64,000 nt of DNA. It comes from Opeltia flavorubescens. Taxonomy: Eukaryota > Ascomycota > Lecanoromycetes > Teloschistales > Teloschistaceae. A program made the translations under genes and the position numbers. The notes below the pieces were generated by a model, which saw only the letters and a program-made list of their open reading frames with translations, ran no database searches and was not told the DNA's origin. Of this stretch, positions 22,435-32,848 are shown one piece after another. The first letter of the stretch is position 1. Each line of letters starts with the position of its first letter. Location of the stretch: the NCBI GenBank assembly GCA_000442125.1, contig KE546976.1, positions 124,001-188,000 of the forward strand. The letters run 5' to 3'.

Positions 22435-23826
22435 CTACCTCCCCTTCCTCACTTCCGGACGACAATACTCCCCCTCCGCAACCTTATAAGCATAATACTC
22501 ATCCCTCATCTCGAAAAGACTGCCCATGTCCTGCTCATCACGTCGGCAACGTATATCTCTCCATGTACTGCCGGTGCGAGACCCTGGTTTTGCTCTGCCG
22601 TCGAGCTCGAGGATTTTCTTTTCCAAGGCGTAGAGGCCGGTGATTTCGTGGAGGATGACGTCGTATTCTGTTGTTAGTGATTTGAGGTAGAGATCGTCTT
22701 GGGCGGGAGAGGGGGTGGGTTGGTCGTTGAGTTTCGAGATTTTCGAGCTGGGCGTGGGGCTGGATGAGGCGTATTTTCTTTTGGATCGGCGGGGTCGAAG
22801 TTGTCGTTCGGGGCTCTTTGGCGAAGTTTGGGAGTTGCCATTGTCTGGTGAAATCATGTTTGCATCTCCATCCAGGAGCATTGTAGCTGTAGTCGCATGA
22901 TCTCCAGCGTCTTTATTCATAGCAATATCAATTCTTGCGGGTGTAGTGTGCTGCACATCTGAGTCTATGACTGGTTCTTCCTTGTTGAATGGTTCTTCTT
23001 TGGTGCCTGTCTCTCCGTTTGACAAGGTCTTATTCTCCACCTTCTCCTCATCCACGTATACTTCTGGCTCAGGTGCAGGTTCCGATGTAACAACTTCCAT
23101 TGCAGGTTCCTTCTCACTCGGGCTCCCTCGCGAAAGACGTTTGGCGAATTTGAGCTGTCCCGGAGGAATAGCAAGTGTCACACTTTTCCGAGTGATTTTG
23201 ACAATCTTACACTCCTTCTCCACCCTCAAGGCATCCGCACCCCTACCCCAGGTATGATCAAAGCTCCATGCATCCCCCACTTTGAATATCCCCTCCTTCA
23301 ACATCTCGTCCAGCTTCACCTTGCTCGCATGTCCGGCCAATACGTTCCAGTCCACCTTCTGCTTCTGGCCCCAGTATTCTTCAAACTCTTTCTCTTTGAA
23401 ATCATCAAATTTGCCCGCCGTACGCTCTTCCATTGCCTGGGCTGCTTGACGCTGCCATTCCGGATCCATACGGCCGGCGCGAAGATCCTCTTGTAGGTTC
23501 CGGCAATCAAGCCTGAACTCAGAATTGTATTTCCAAAATTCGGTCGGAATAGAACCGTCATCATTAAGCTCGACATTTGGTGGTAGGAGGCTGCGGATGA
23601 AATCTTTGTCGTTGTCCGAGACTTTAGCCCAATTGCAGGGATCGCTGAAATATGAGGCGAGTGTTCCCTGAGTGAGACCAGGTCAGTGTGATCACATCGA
23701 CAGGGGCTGGAGACATACGTGGAGATCAATATCAATTAACTTACTGTTGGAGCTGGTGAGCAGTTCATCGAGGCTGTAAGGATCTTTTTTCGCAGCTCGA
23801 GGTGGAGCCTTGCGTTTTTTCGACAT
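22435..23826 (-). CDS. ASXH/DEUBAD-domain protein
   Basis: Model: complement(join(22435..23667, 23719..23826)), intron of 51 nt (GTATGT..ACTCAG), phase 0; 446 aa. The N-terminal about 150 residues resemble the Asx homology (DEUBAD-like) domain: SNSKLIDIDLH at the exon junction, ASYFSDPCNWAKVSDNDK, FIRSLLPPNVE, EFWKYNSEFR, then DFKEKEFEEYWGQK. In animals such domains activate BAP1-type deubiquitinases, while the fungal members are uncharacterised nuclear proteins. A Ser/Pro/Glu-rich linker with basic patches (RPRRSKRKY) follows, and the C-terminus is a helical segment (EITGLYALEKKILEL) plus a basic end. Nuclear chromatin-related function is inferred from the family. A divergent promoter of 247 bp is shared with Med6. 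Confidence 0.72.
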
Positions 23827-24073
23827 CTTTTCACCAGTGTATTGGGCTGAAGAGCGGGCTCACAATGAGCCTGCCCAACTGCAGGAATTGAATGAGATCA
23901 AACGCTCCAGGCAAGCTTTATCGATATGGAAGATATATTGCGCTAGCGGTCTGTGGTTAGCGTACACACTAAGGAGTTTCTTCGGTCCCGACGCGGAGTG
24001 ATGGAATTACTACAATCGCGGTCATGTCGAATGGCGTGGCTAGCGATTGACATTGCATGAGTAAATCTTCACC

Positions 24074-25142
24074 ATGACGACTACTCAAGACTCGCGGCTC
24101 GACGAGATTCAATGGAAGGCACCTATCATAGCCCAGTCAATGGGAGGCATTCAAACAAACACAGGTAAGTTGCTTCGCACATGCTAACGCTCTTCCCAAG
24201 CTCACTGGAGGAAACAGTGCTTCCATATTTCTCCGAGTCTCCATACTTCGATGCCACGTCCAACAATGCCACCATCATGACACAGGCGACCCATAACCCA
24301 GCTTTATTCTACCTTATCCAGACACGTGAGGCTTTCGAGGCTCGACTGAGAACAATGCAGGGCTTAGAATTCATGGTTGCGCACGATCCTTCGGACAATG
24401 GTACCAAGTTTGAACACAGTGGAATTTGGGTAATCCGGCGACAGATTCGTCGGAAGAGGGCGGGCACAGAGGATGAGATCACTCCGGTCAGCTCTTACTA
24501 TGTTGTGGGCGAGAACATCTACATGGCTTCTTCTCTGGGTACCATTCTAGGAGCTAGATTGGTACGTCTATCTACAGCTCATCAAGTTAAACATATTCTC
24601 ACCATAATTGGTAGCTCACCACCGTCACCTCATTGAACAAAGTTATTGCCACTGCATCAGCTTTACCAATCTTTACTCCAGCCCTCGGCCACACATATCT
24701 CCCTCCTGCTCCAAAAGCCTTGAATCCTGCGACAAGCAAAGAAGGTACTCCGGTGCCTGGCAGTCAAGATTCGACCTCGACGAAGCCCGGCTCGAAACTA
24801 TTTCTTGACCAGGGCCTTCAAAGCACTCAGCTACTTCAAAACTCCCTCAGTCTTTCCTTGCGTTATGGTCATGAATACATGGATGATAATCCACTGGTAG
24901 GCGAGCCAGGTTCATTCATTATCACCAAGACTCGTGAGACGCAACAGCAAGTCTCGCAACCAAAAGCTAAGCCAGCCGCCGTTCCGGCCAAACCTCCGAC
25001 TCCCCATATCAAAACCGATGTCCCAGAACCAAAGAGAAAACCTAGTATGGGTACAGATAAGAGCCCGACCACTCCGGGGACGAAAGAGAAGAAGGCAAGA
25101 AGGAAAAGTAGACCAGCCACGAGTGTCACAACTCCGAAGTGA
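24074..25142 (+). CDS. MED6: Mediator complex subunit 6 (Med6)
   Basis: Model: join(24074..24164, 24218..24561, 24615..25142), two 53-nt introns with donors GTAAGT and GTACGT; 320 aa. The Med6 domain covers the first about 170 residues: DEIQWKAPIIAQ, VLPYFSESPYFDATSNNA, the ALFYLIQTREAFEARL helix, GLEFMVAHDP, GIWVIRRQIRR and SYYVVGENIYMASSLGTIL. Med6 sits in the Mediator head and contacts the middle module during RNA polymerase II initiation. The C-terminus beyond about residue 260 is Lys/Pro-rich and disordered, as in other filamentous fungi. The acceptor of the first intron is the downstream AAACAG rather than CCCAAG, because only the former keeps TNTVLPYF in frame. Confidence 0.93.
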
Positions 25143-25178
25143 TTGAGTGCCATGATTAATTTATCCACCCATTGGCTC

Positions 25179-26513
25179 TTACCAATAAATTCCTCGAGCG
25201 AACGGATCTGTATCGATCACTGAACGCTCGTGCTCAGCGCTATGAGCATACATCGCCTTCCAAGGCTGCCATTCCTCTTTCAGCTTCGGAATCTCGAAGG
25301 GCAATGAGACATGATTCCGCCATGATCGATTGAAATCCTCCGCGGAAACCTGTCGGTCACTCCCTACACTGCATAAATCTTTCCGGATAAGGAAGTAGAG
25401 CACAATCTGATTGTTCAGATTGCCCGACCTGTGGAGACGAAATTGAAAAGAAGTCTTGCACTTGGAGCATTGCATCTTTTCATCCGCTTCTCTCCTTGTG
25501 CAATTTCTGCACTGGCAATTCTCTGCGGCTTCGGAGAATCCCCTCTCGCAGGCTGGCGAGAAACACTTCAGTACCTTTGGGTCATTGAGTGTCATGTGTG
25601 GGCAGAATCGTATTTCCAGAAAGTTTCTGTGTACAAGCATGCGCGTATTTATTGTATAATTGGCAGCAACGGGGATCGCCTGGATGAGTGCATTTGCCTG
25701 GAAGCTCAAGAAGTGCGTTAAACATTTGCAAGCTCCTTGCATGCGAGCTCGTCTTTGAAGAACAGACTTGTAGTCGAAGTCGCCTCCGAAGCAGTATTTT
25801 CTTGCCTCTCCGTAGGACCAAACGTGTTCTTGACAGATCCACAATTTACCTTCGTGCAAGAGGCATTGGCGCGTCTCTTGCGGCCCCCTGAGTGCTGCGA
25901 GCGAGAATGATGAGGAGTTACTCAAGGTATCGCACGTTATACATTTGTATTGTTTTGGGTTCTCTGTCCTTGCGTTATGCAAGCTGATCTTACCAGTTCG
26001 GATCCAGCTCTTTACTCGTCGGTCTTTCCCAAGAAGGTCAAGAAAACAACTCTGCTCCGCAAGCCGCTTTTGGCTCTCGTGCAGATACTGGTACCGTTGA
26101 AACAATTGCTCGATGACTATGGGCGACATACGATAGAAGCGGCTGCAAGTATAGCTCAAGGCGAGGGTACTGGTCGCTGACAAATGATCTATGATGAGGA
26201 GCAGGATTTCAGTCGGCAGCTTTTGTATCGTGCCAGGAGCGGTCGGCTCATTAGTTTCGCCTTGAGGAACCTTTGTCGAGAAACGCAGACGAGGAGTAAG
26301 GTTGTGGGCGAGCTCGGCGATCAAAAATCTCCGTGGCTTTTCCAAGCGGTATAATCCAAGGGCCCAGAGACTTCTCAGTCGCGACACGGCCCGCCTGCCC
26401 TTCTTCTGCGGATCTTTGATGATAATTGGTGCAGCATCTACCCCCTTTCGCGAACTCCGGATACTTTCTGNGTATTGATTGAGAAAGGTTGCAAGCCCAA
26501 CAACGCTAGACAT
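25179..26513 (-). CDS. F-box protein with Cys-rich C-terminal part
   Basis: Single exon, 444 aa, from ATG 26513 to the stop at 25179-25181. An F-box lies at about residues 96-127 (IQKLPTEILLLIIDHLSATS, then ALSYTCSRFY), the site that would bind Skp1 in an SCF ubiquitin ligase. The C-terminal half has paired cysteines (CITCDTL; CRNCTRREADEKMQCSKC) suggesting metal binding, a layout frequent in ascomycete F-box proteins of unknown target. One codon (near residue 15) contains the ambiguous base at 26471. The in-frame sequence just upstream of the ATG is also open but offers only a TTG. The substrate is unknown. Confidence 0.72.
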   Translation of the reverse strand: MSSVVGLATFLNQYXESIRSSRKGVDAAPIIIKDPQKKGRRAVSRLRSLWALGLYRLEKPRRFLIAELAHNLTPRLRFSTKVPQGETNEPTAPGTIQKLPTEILLLIIDHLSATSTLALSYTCSRFYRMSPIVIEQLFQRYQYLHESQKRLAEQSCFLDLLGKDRRVKSWIRTGKISLHNARTENPKQYKCITCDTLSNSSSFSLAALRGPQETRQCLLHEGKLWICQEHVWSYGEARKYCFGGDFDYKSVLQRRARMQGACKCLTHFLSFQANALIQAIPVAANYTINTRMLVHRNFLEIRFCPHMTLNDPKVLKCFSPACERGFSEAAENCQCRNCTRREADEKMQCSKCKTSFQFRLHRSGNLNNQIVLYFLIRKDLCSVGSDRQVSAEDFNRSWRNHVSLPFEIPKLKEEWQPWKAMYAHSAEHERSVIDTDPFARGIYW

Positions 26514-27389
26514 CTTAGCCGAGAAAAGGGAAGTAGTTGTCGTCAAGCATAAAGAGAGTGGAGAAATGTCTTCGTCAACTGTGAGAAGTTTTCGAAGAGA
26601 TGAAAGTCAAAATCTGCTGAACCAAAAGGGTCATGAATGCGCTGAAAAGAGAAAGACAATCGAAACTTTTCACATGAAAAGAACACGTTTACTGGACTAG
26701 GAGATGATAATAACAGAGCTGCGAAACGAAAGAACGAGAGGCTTTTTCACGTGGAAACGATAACCTGGGTCCATGGTAGACTGCCAAACGCGTGAGTATA
26801 TAAAACGAAAGTCGCGTGTTAGAGAGTTTATCATATCTTCTCTCCGCTACGCAAATCCCCTCATTCTCACTCTTGGGAAACCCAGTGTTGAGATGGAAAA
26901 ATCGAAAGAGAGGAAAAAAAACTCGAGAAGTCGATGTCCGGATCTCGTAGATGGGCCGATTATCCCAAGTAAAAATCGTTGGTGTTTCACTTGAAAGAAA
27001 AAATAAACTCGAATAATCTTATTCAATTCATTCTACTATCTACCTAGTCCATAGTAATGATCAAGCATTGATCTAATCTATGCAGCATATAGACCATGAA
27101 CCTTTTTGTTCATGCCATATCCATGTCCATAATTCCATATCCTTCAGAGGGTATCTCAATTTCATAAGACCTCATGATCCATCCTCCCATTTGTCCATGC
27201 ATCCGTTCCATGCATATATGCCATGCAGCAAAAGTTCCTCCATCCCAAATGCCCAAAAGATGTATGCAGAAGAAAGGACAAATCAAGAAGCCAAAGAAAC
27301 AAACGCCGGGCAACCCAAATGCATAGCAGTCTTCCGCCCTCCCCCCGGAAAAAGACATTACCACCCATCCCCCAGAATCATCACCCTCC
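26514..27389. other. AT-rich intergenic region
   Basis: 5' region of the F-box gene and 3' region of the CE16 gene; no gene is supported. Confidence 0.45.
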
Positions 27390-28547
27390 TCACCTAATCA
27401 TCCCCCCCGCCCCACCCCACAACCCCTCCGCAATCCTCCCCGCCAAAATCTTATGCACACTCCACGTAACATGCAACCCATTCAACCAAAAATACGTCCC
27501 CACACTCCCCCCACACCTCGCATCAAACGCATCATCACTCCCAAGATAATCCACATGGTCCGTCCCCCCCGGACTAGAAGGCTGGGTGTAGAATTCACAA
27601 CTACCGTCAAGATTCGAGATTGCGTCGGGGAGGTTATATGCTTGAGTATAAGTAGCGAGCTGATTGTTGCTGCCAGAGGATGATGATGAGAGGAGGGAGG
27701 TAAAGAGGCCGTGGGTGTCGTACCAGAAGATTGTTGCGTCGGGGTGTGAGGATTGGAAGGAGGATACGAGGGAGGGGAAGCGGGAGTTGTAATCTTCCGT
27801 CACAACTTGAACTTTCTGGCGGTCGGAGGCGCGGGCGTCATCCGTGAGGTGGTCATTATGCCCAGAAACCGTCTCCCCCGTATTGAAAAACGGCGCTTGA
27901 GCAATCGGCGGGGAGTTCAAGAGCAAAAAGTTGCGCGCACCCGTTGCGTACAGTTCTTCGAGATGAGTGGCATAAGCGTCCATGACCGCCGTCGTCACGG
28001 AAGACGTGTCTCCCGGGCGTCTGAAGTAATTGAGGATATCATTGATCCCGAAGAAACTGATAAAAAGCGAGGATCTCCCCTCCCACTCCGCAAACGGAGC
28101 ATGTTGCTGCGGAGTATAAGACGGGATAAACCCATTATTAACCTCCCAGCGCATATCATTGCCGAACCGCACCGCGGAAGTAGGGTTAGTTGCATAATGG
28201 TCGACTTCTGCGCCAGGGAAGGCGAAATTGTAAGTTAGGACTTTGGAGGCGTTGAAGGTGGTGGTGAGGTAAGTGATGAAGTTGGGACCGTTGGAGGAGG
28301 TGCGGCCGCGGACGTCGTTGCCGAGGGGGTTGTCGGGGGAGGGAGCGGATCCATGGAGCCAGTCGAAGCCGGTGGTGGTGTAGGAAGCGCCAAAGACGAA
28401 AAGTTTCTCGATGTTGTTCCAGCCGGGCCATCCTACTGGTAGCGGGTTGACGTCGGACTGAGGTCTTGGAGCTGGAGCTCCGATAGTCCTTTGAAAGAAG
28501 GTTGCCGTGGCGGCAAAGAAGAGGACTGGATGCGTTGGGAAATGCAT
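27390..28547 (-). CDS. Secreted GDSL/SGNH esterase, CE16-like
   Basis: Single exon of 385 aa with a signal peptide (about residues 1-23, HPVLFFAATATFF core). SGNH blocks: block I around Ser55 (LFVFGASYTTTG, with Ala where GDSL proteins usually have Asp before the Ser), a block II region RTSSNGPNFITYL, block III FFGINDILNYF with the Asn, and a final block with His in WLNGLHVTW. Carbohydrate esterase family 16 contains fungal acetylesterases acting on acetylated hemicellulose. Extracellular deacetylation of plant polysaccharides is the likely role. In the last block the residue three before His is Asn instead of the catalytic Asp of classical SGNH hydrolases. This may be a subfamily trait. Confidence 0.82.
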   Translation of the reverse strand: MHFPTHPVLFFAATATFFQRTIGAPAPRPQSDVNPLPVGWPGWNNIEKLFVFGASYTTTGFDWLHGSAPSPDNPLGNDVRGRTSSNGPNFITYLTTTFNASKVLTYNFAFPGAEVDHYATNPTSAVRFGNDMRWEVNNGFIPSYTPQQHAPFAEWEGRSSLFISFFGINDILNYFRRPGDTSSVTTAVMDAYATHLEELYATGARNFLLLNSPPIAQAPFFNTGETVSGHNDHLTDDARASDRQKVQVVTEDYNSRFPSLVSSFQSSHPDATIFWYDTHGLFTSLLSSSSSGSNNQLATYTQAYNLPDAISNLDGSCEFYTQPSSPGGTDHVDYLGSDDAFDARCGGSVGTYFWLNGLHVTWSVHKILAGRIAEGLWGGAGGMIR

Positions 28548-28885
28548 TGTGGAGGTTGACGAGTGAGACGAATTAAATGTGCACAGGGTAGAAGATCAGA
28601 GTATATACTGAATTTGCGAGGACCGCTTGTCAGATGATCAATGCAATGGGGGAGTTTCGGACTTGAAGATGAATGAAGTTGTAATTTAACAAAGAATTGA
28701 TGCTGAGAGAACAAAGGATGCTTTCATATATGAAATGATGTGAATAGCAAAAGAGTACATTTGAGTTGAGCTAACGGTGAAAAAAATAAATTGCTCTCAT
28801 CGTAACATGACCGTGATGCAGGGGTCAATCGGGGAGGAAAGGGCGAAATATATGTCGTTCCAGAAGTAGCTTAGCTCGGGTGGGG
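28548..28885. other. Promoter region of the CE16 gene
   Basis: A TATA-like TATATAC element is present near 28601-28608, about 55 bp upstream of the CE16 start. No gene is seen. Confidence 0.45.
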
Positions 28886-29713
28886 CTAGCAAAAGTCTCT
28901 TGATGTAATACAGTAATGATGTTGTGTCCAATGTTCCAAGGTTGAATTATGTACTAATAAGAGTGGATTTGAGAACCTTATCGAAAGACTGTTGGATATG
29001 AATGAAAGTTGATGGCCTTGTATTGCATGGTTAAGTAACTCATTCACGGTGGCCGGGAAAAATCTGGGGCTGGGCAGGATTTTATCAATTTCGCGAAGCC
29101 ACAACATCTCAATTCGGCCATGCAAACTCGGTGAATCTGAAGAAGTAAACCTGAAAATAGCATTGCAAGCGTAAAGAATCGCGTCGCAGATGAAGATTCC
29201 AAATTTTTGGTGGGTGAAAGACTGTGTCTTGCGCTTACGACCCTGAATGTTTCGATTAAGCGGGTCTAGGCAGAGCGAAACACTCAATCCACCAATAAAG
29301 GCCGAAAAGAAGGTCGAGCGCATGGAACAACGGTATAGAGCTCCGCCCATTGTAGACTTCATATCATTCGAAACGTTGCGCAGCTGTGAACAGTACGGCT
29401 CACTCAAAGCATAGTAGCAACCAAAGAGACGGAAAAAAGAGACCCCATTCCAACCAAAGACAAAGATTACGATATCTTGATCAGAGAGACATAGCGTGTC
29501 GGACGGCAAAGAGCTAGGAAAGACATTTGAATTGGTGTATAGGACACTTGCACCGACATACTCTCTACGCATTCGAGACACGACGCCGAGACTCAGTAGG
29601 CACACGCAGCAGCGCATGAAACCACCACAAAGTGGACATTCGTAGCCACAACCAGACATAGCTATCGGGTTGGTCGTGCGCATCATGCCACAGCATCGTT
29701 GCTCAGAGCCCAT
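28886..29713 (-). CDS. Hypothetical protein, unrecognised 275-codon frame
   Basis: An uninterrupted frame from ATG 29713 to a stop at 28886-28888. A frame this long is unlikely by chance in DNA of this composition, and the antisense strand carries no better gene that it could shadow. The N-terminus is rich in Cys (CGYECPLCGG, then CCVCLLSLGVV). A segment REYVGASVLYTNSNVF resembles the start of the LYSTNTF-type motif of ascomycete DUF7730-like proteins, but the rest does not follow that family. It may be a lineage-specific gene, or an old gene whose frame survived while its sequence drifted. I assign no function. Confidence 0.35.
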   Translation of the reverse strand: MGSEQRCCGMMRTTNPIAMSGCGYECPLCGGFMRCCVCLLSLGVVSRMRREYVGASVLYTNSNVFPSSLPSDTLCLSDQDIVIFVFGWNGVSFFRLFGCYYALSEPYCSQLRNVSNDMKSTMGGALYRCSMRSTFFSAFIGGLSVSLCLDPLNRNIQGRKRKTQSFTHQKFGIFICDAILYACNAIFRFTSSDSPSLHGRIEMLWLREIDKILPSPRFFPATVNELLNHAIQGHQLSFISNSLSIRFSNPLLLVHNSTLEHWTQHHYCITSRDFC

Positions 29714-29773
29714 GGCGTTCCAATACCAGGGTACAGTAGAAGGTCCGGCTCATTGTCGGAATAGATGGAGATC

Positions 29774-31114
29774 CTATTGAAGGCTTGTCGGCCCGGGGCG
29801 CGGGCTTGGGACCTCACCATCAATATCCACGGCGCAACTAACCTCGACGAACTCTTCCAGCTCTTCACTCACGGTCTTCAGTTTCTCTTTCACAATTCCT
29901 ACCGCTTCGTGACCCACGATGTGCCTTGCTGGTGGGTTATCGTGTCCTCCAATTGCAGTCAACGCGTTGATGGTCTCTGCGAGCAACCGGATTCTCATTT
30001 GTTCTGACAGCTGAGGATATATTGACACAATCCGGTCTGGACGCAAGATGGAGCTCGATCTCGAAGGTCCATCGCTTGCGCCGTCGTCTCGGACCGCTAC
30101 AGCAAGGCGATCCAGGATTCCTCCAATGATCTCGCGGAAAAGCGGTGCAGGATTGTTCTCCGGTCTGTATTGCGGGAGTTGAGCAGCAGTGGTAATCTGA
30201 TTTGTGAGTACACTGATCTCGATGTTTGGCTGAAGAATCGTCACTTTGATATTGAAGGGTGCGACTTCGTATGCAAGGCTCTGGCATCCATTAGTATTGT
30301 AGATATGTGGCAGATATGCGAAACCTTACATCGCAAAAACCTTCGATGGCCCATTGAGATGCACAGTACATGCCAAGTCCAGGAGTGCCCAAATGGCCAC
30401 CTACGGCCATTCTCTCAGCCACGGTAATGGGAATAAGGGGATATGGTCACTGACTTATCCCTGTGAGTAGTATGATATGGCCTAGATGTTTGTCCCTCAT
30501 GGAAGGGAGAGCGGCTTTGATGACATTAACTTGTCCGAAGTAATTCGTCTCGAATTGATCACGGATGAGGGCGGAAGTTCTAGGGGAAGCTCCAAGCTCT
30601 TCGACCGTGCCGATGACGGCTGGTGAATGAAATGTATCATCAGCTTCAATGTCTGTTGAATCGTGCAGGGCTCAGTGACTGCGCAAACCTTCGCTTGAGC
30701 AGCAGAGAAGGACATCGAGCTTGCGAAAGGACGTAACGACTTCAGCGACAGCTGCTTGACATTGGCCAATATTCCTAGAAACAGTGAGACCGTCAGCAGG
30801 CTGTTCACCAGAAAGAGGTAGCCTTGGGTAACCTCACACCTCCCATCCAGCTCAACGACCTTGGCTCTGTCCTTCCACCCGTATTTCACTTGGACCTCAT
30901 CAGTCCAAAATGAATTGAATTCAGTCGCTCGAGGACTATCGAGGTTCGATGTCTTCCCAGGTTTCGTTCCGAAGGCGACATAATCTCCATGAACAAGCAG
31001 CTGTCGAGAAAGTGCAATGCCGATGGAGGAAGACCCTGAGGTCAGAAACCACACACGAGGCTCGGATTGGACCGGAAATTGGGGATTAGGGAATGTAGAT
31101 GCCCGTTTGACCAT
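29774..31114 (-). CDS. Divergent short-chain dehydrogenase/reductase-like protein
   Basis: Model: complement(join(29774..30280, 30330..30400, 30455..30619, 30689..30774, 30840..31114)); phases agree at all four introns; 367 aa. The Rossmann start is recognisable but altered (WFLTSGSSSIGIALSRQLL instead of TGxxxGIG). DVLLCCSSEAVIG fits the NNAG strand, and IILLTGISGHLGTPGLG fits the catalytic Ser strand. YCASQWAIEG occupies the YxxxK site, with Gln in place of Lys. The following SLAYEVAPFNIKVTILQPNI matches the family. A C-terminal extension of about 150 residues is helical (RIRLLAETINALTAIGG, then GIVKEKLKTVSEELEEFV). It could be a redox enzyme with an altered site or a non-catalytic paralog. 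The substrate is unknown. Confidence 0.75.
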
Positions 31115-32848
31115 AATCGGCTTTTCAGTGGCATCGCTTGCCGGTCATCGTGGAGGGGACAGCGACTTGACTAGCTAGCAGTGGGATGGCTGGGAACCAA
31201 GACGTGGGGCTGGTGTTGATAGTTGATTACGTAATCTTCTACGCCCTAGGAGATTCGCGACGCTCTAATCCTGCCATCTTTCATTCTATCTACTTATCGA
31301 TTGGCTGTTGTGACGATGCTCGGAGGTCCCTCGTCGAGGTCTCGGCATTAATGTTCATAGACTGATAGGTATTTTTCCGCTGAGTTGAGTCGACTCTTCT
31401 AGAGGTCGGAGTGTCAATCTGATAGTCATCAATCACAGGAGCTTGCAGCTTCGACGAATACTTCGAGGTTAAGTTCATCAGCTTGCTGGGACCACTGATA
31501 ACAGCAGCCTGGAGACGATTACATGCTGATGACATGCTGGTTGTAAGATACGTAGCAGACGCCGAGGACTACCATTATCAATCAACATGACTCACTTCAC
31601 TCCTAAAATTCTTGCTTAAGTAAGATAGTTCGTCGCTCCTTCTCACGGAGCATGTCACCGCTCTAAGTCCCTTACTCTCCCATCCATCACTTTACATCGA
31701 TGCCAGAATGTGGACATTACAGGTAAATATTCCACTTAAGTCCTTACACTGTTCGTCCAGTCTGTCCAGCCTCTCAGTCACCTTGGGTTGGGTACTCGTC
31801 AGGTCATCCCCGTGCGTTGCAGGTCACTATTCGGTTGCCGCTATGATTGAAGCCCGACAAGCGTAGGACCCTGTACTAACCATGGGACCGTGTCCGAGAG
31901 CTCCCCGTTATGCTTGCTACGCACGGGACACACATTCACAGTCGGTAAGATTATTGCATTCACAGGCTAAAATATTTCTGCGAGCCTAAATGCCATGGCA
32001 TCAGTCATCAGGTGCTTCGTGTTGGAATGCCTCTTGTCACCCAAAGATTGGATCCAGCTCTCTAACACCAGCGTCTAAGACTCATGGAACGCAAGGTTTG
32101 TCGACAGAACGCTAAGCGGATGCCGGACATTAGGCTCGGCCCCTCCCTAGCACGGGTTGTATGTATGGAAGTCTGGGTGGGCGTCTGATGGCGTTCAGCC
32201 TTCCTGCAGCTTCCAATCTACTTATGTGCCCAGCGCTGATCCGCATCACTACTGCATAGACATTCATTCAACCTTCAGCTCATTGAAGGTGAGTCGATTG
32301 AGACAAAGAAGACTGAGTCCGATGGATGGACGTGATGGGTAAACGCACCAGAATACTGAGCCAATCGTTGTGAATCAACACTTTGGAGATGCGGATTAGG
32401 ACTGATCTCGGGTCTCTTTTCCGCTGCTAATTATTGAACTCTGCCAAAGCCAAGGAACACCAGTTCGGAGCATTGACCTGTCGGCCTAGGTATACAAGGT
32501 CTCGTAGATCACTTTTAGTAAACTGCATGTCGTTGTGCTACCGTAAGAGCCGCCATGTGGGAGGTAGATGACCGTTTCTTCAGGTTCCCTTAGTCATGTG
32601 TTCATTTGTGTGACGAGGTTGTTTCAACACTTCGGGCATTTCATTCATCCGGTGCTCCATTAATCTTAGGGTGCCAAACATTCGAAGTACACCGTCAGTT
32701 CGTTCCTCTTGTGATGTCTGGGGAAATGAGCACGGTGCCCTTTCATCGTACTAGCATCATTGGACGCTAGAACCTTCCACTTATCCTTGCGGCCAGCGTT
32801 TGCTTTTTCCTTTTGAATCCTTCACAACAACCCTCTACAACTTCCATC
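31115..32848. other. Long intergenic region
   Basis: No supported gene over 1.7 kb. A minus-strand 81-codon frame (31290-31535) starts with a proper ATG and has protein-like composition, but has no homology cue. This is the divergent 5' region of the SDR and the rhodopsin-domain genes. Confidence 0.4.
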
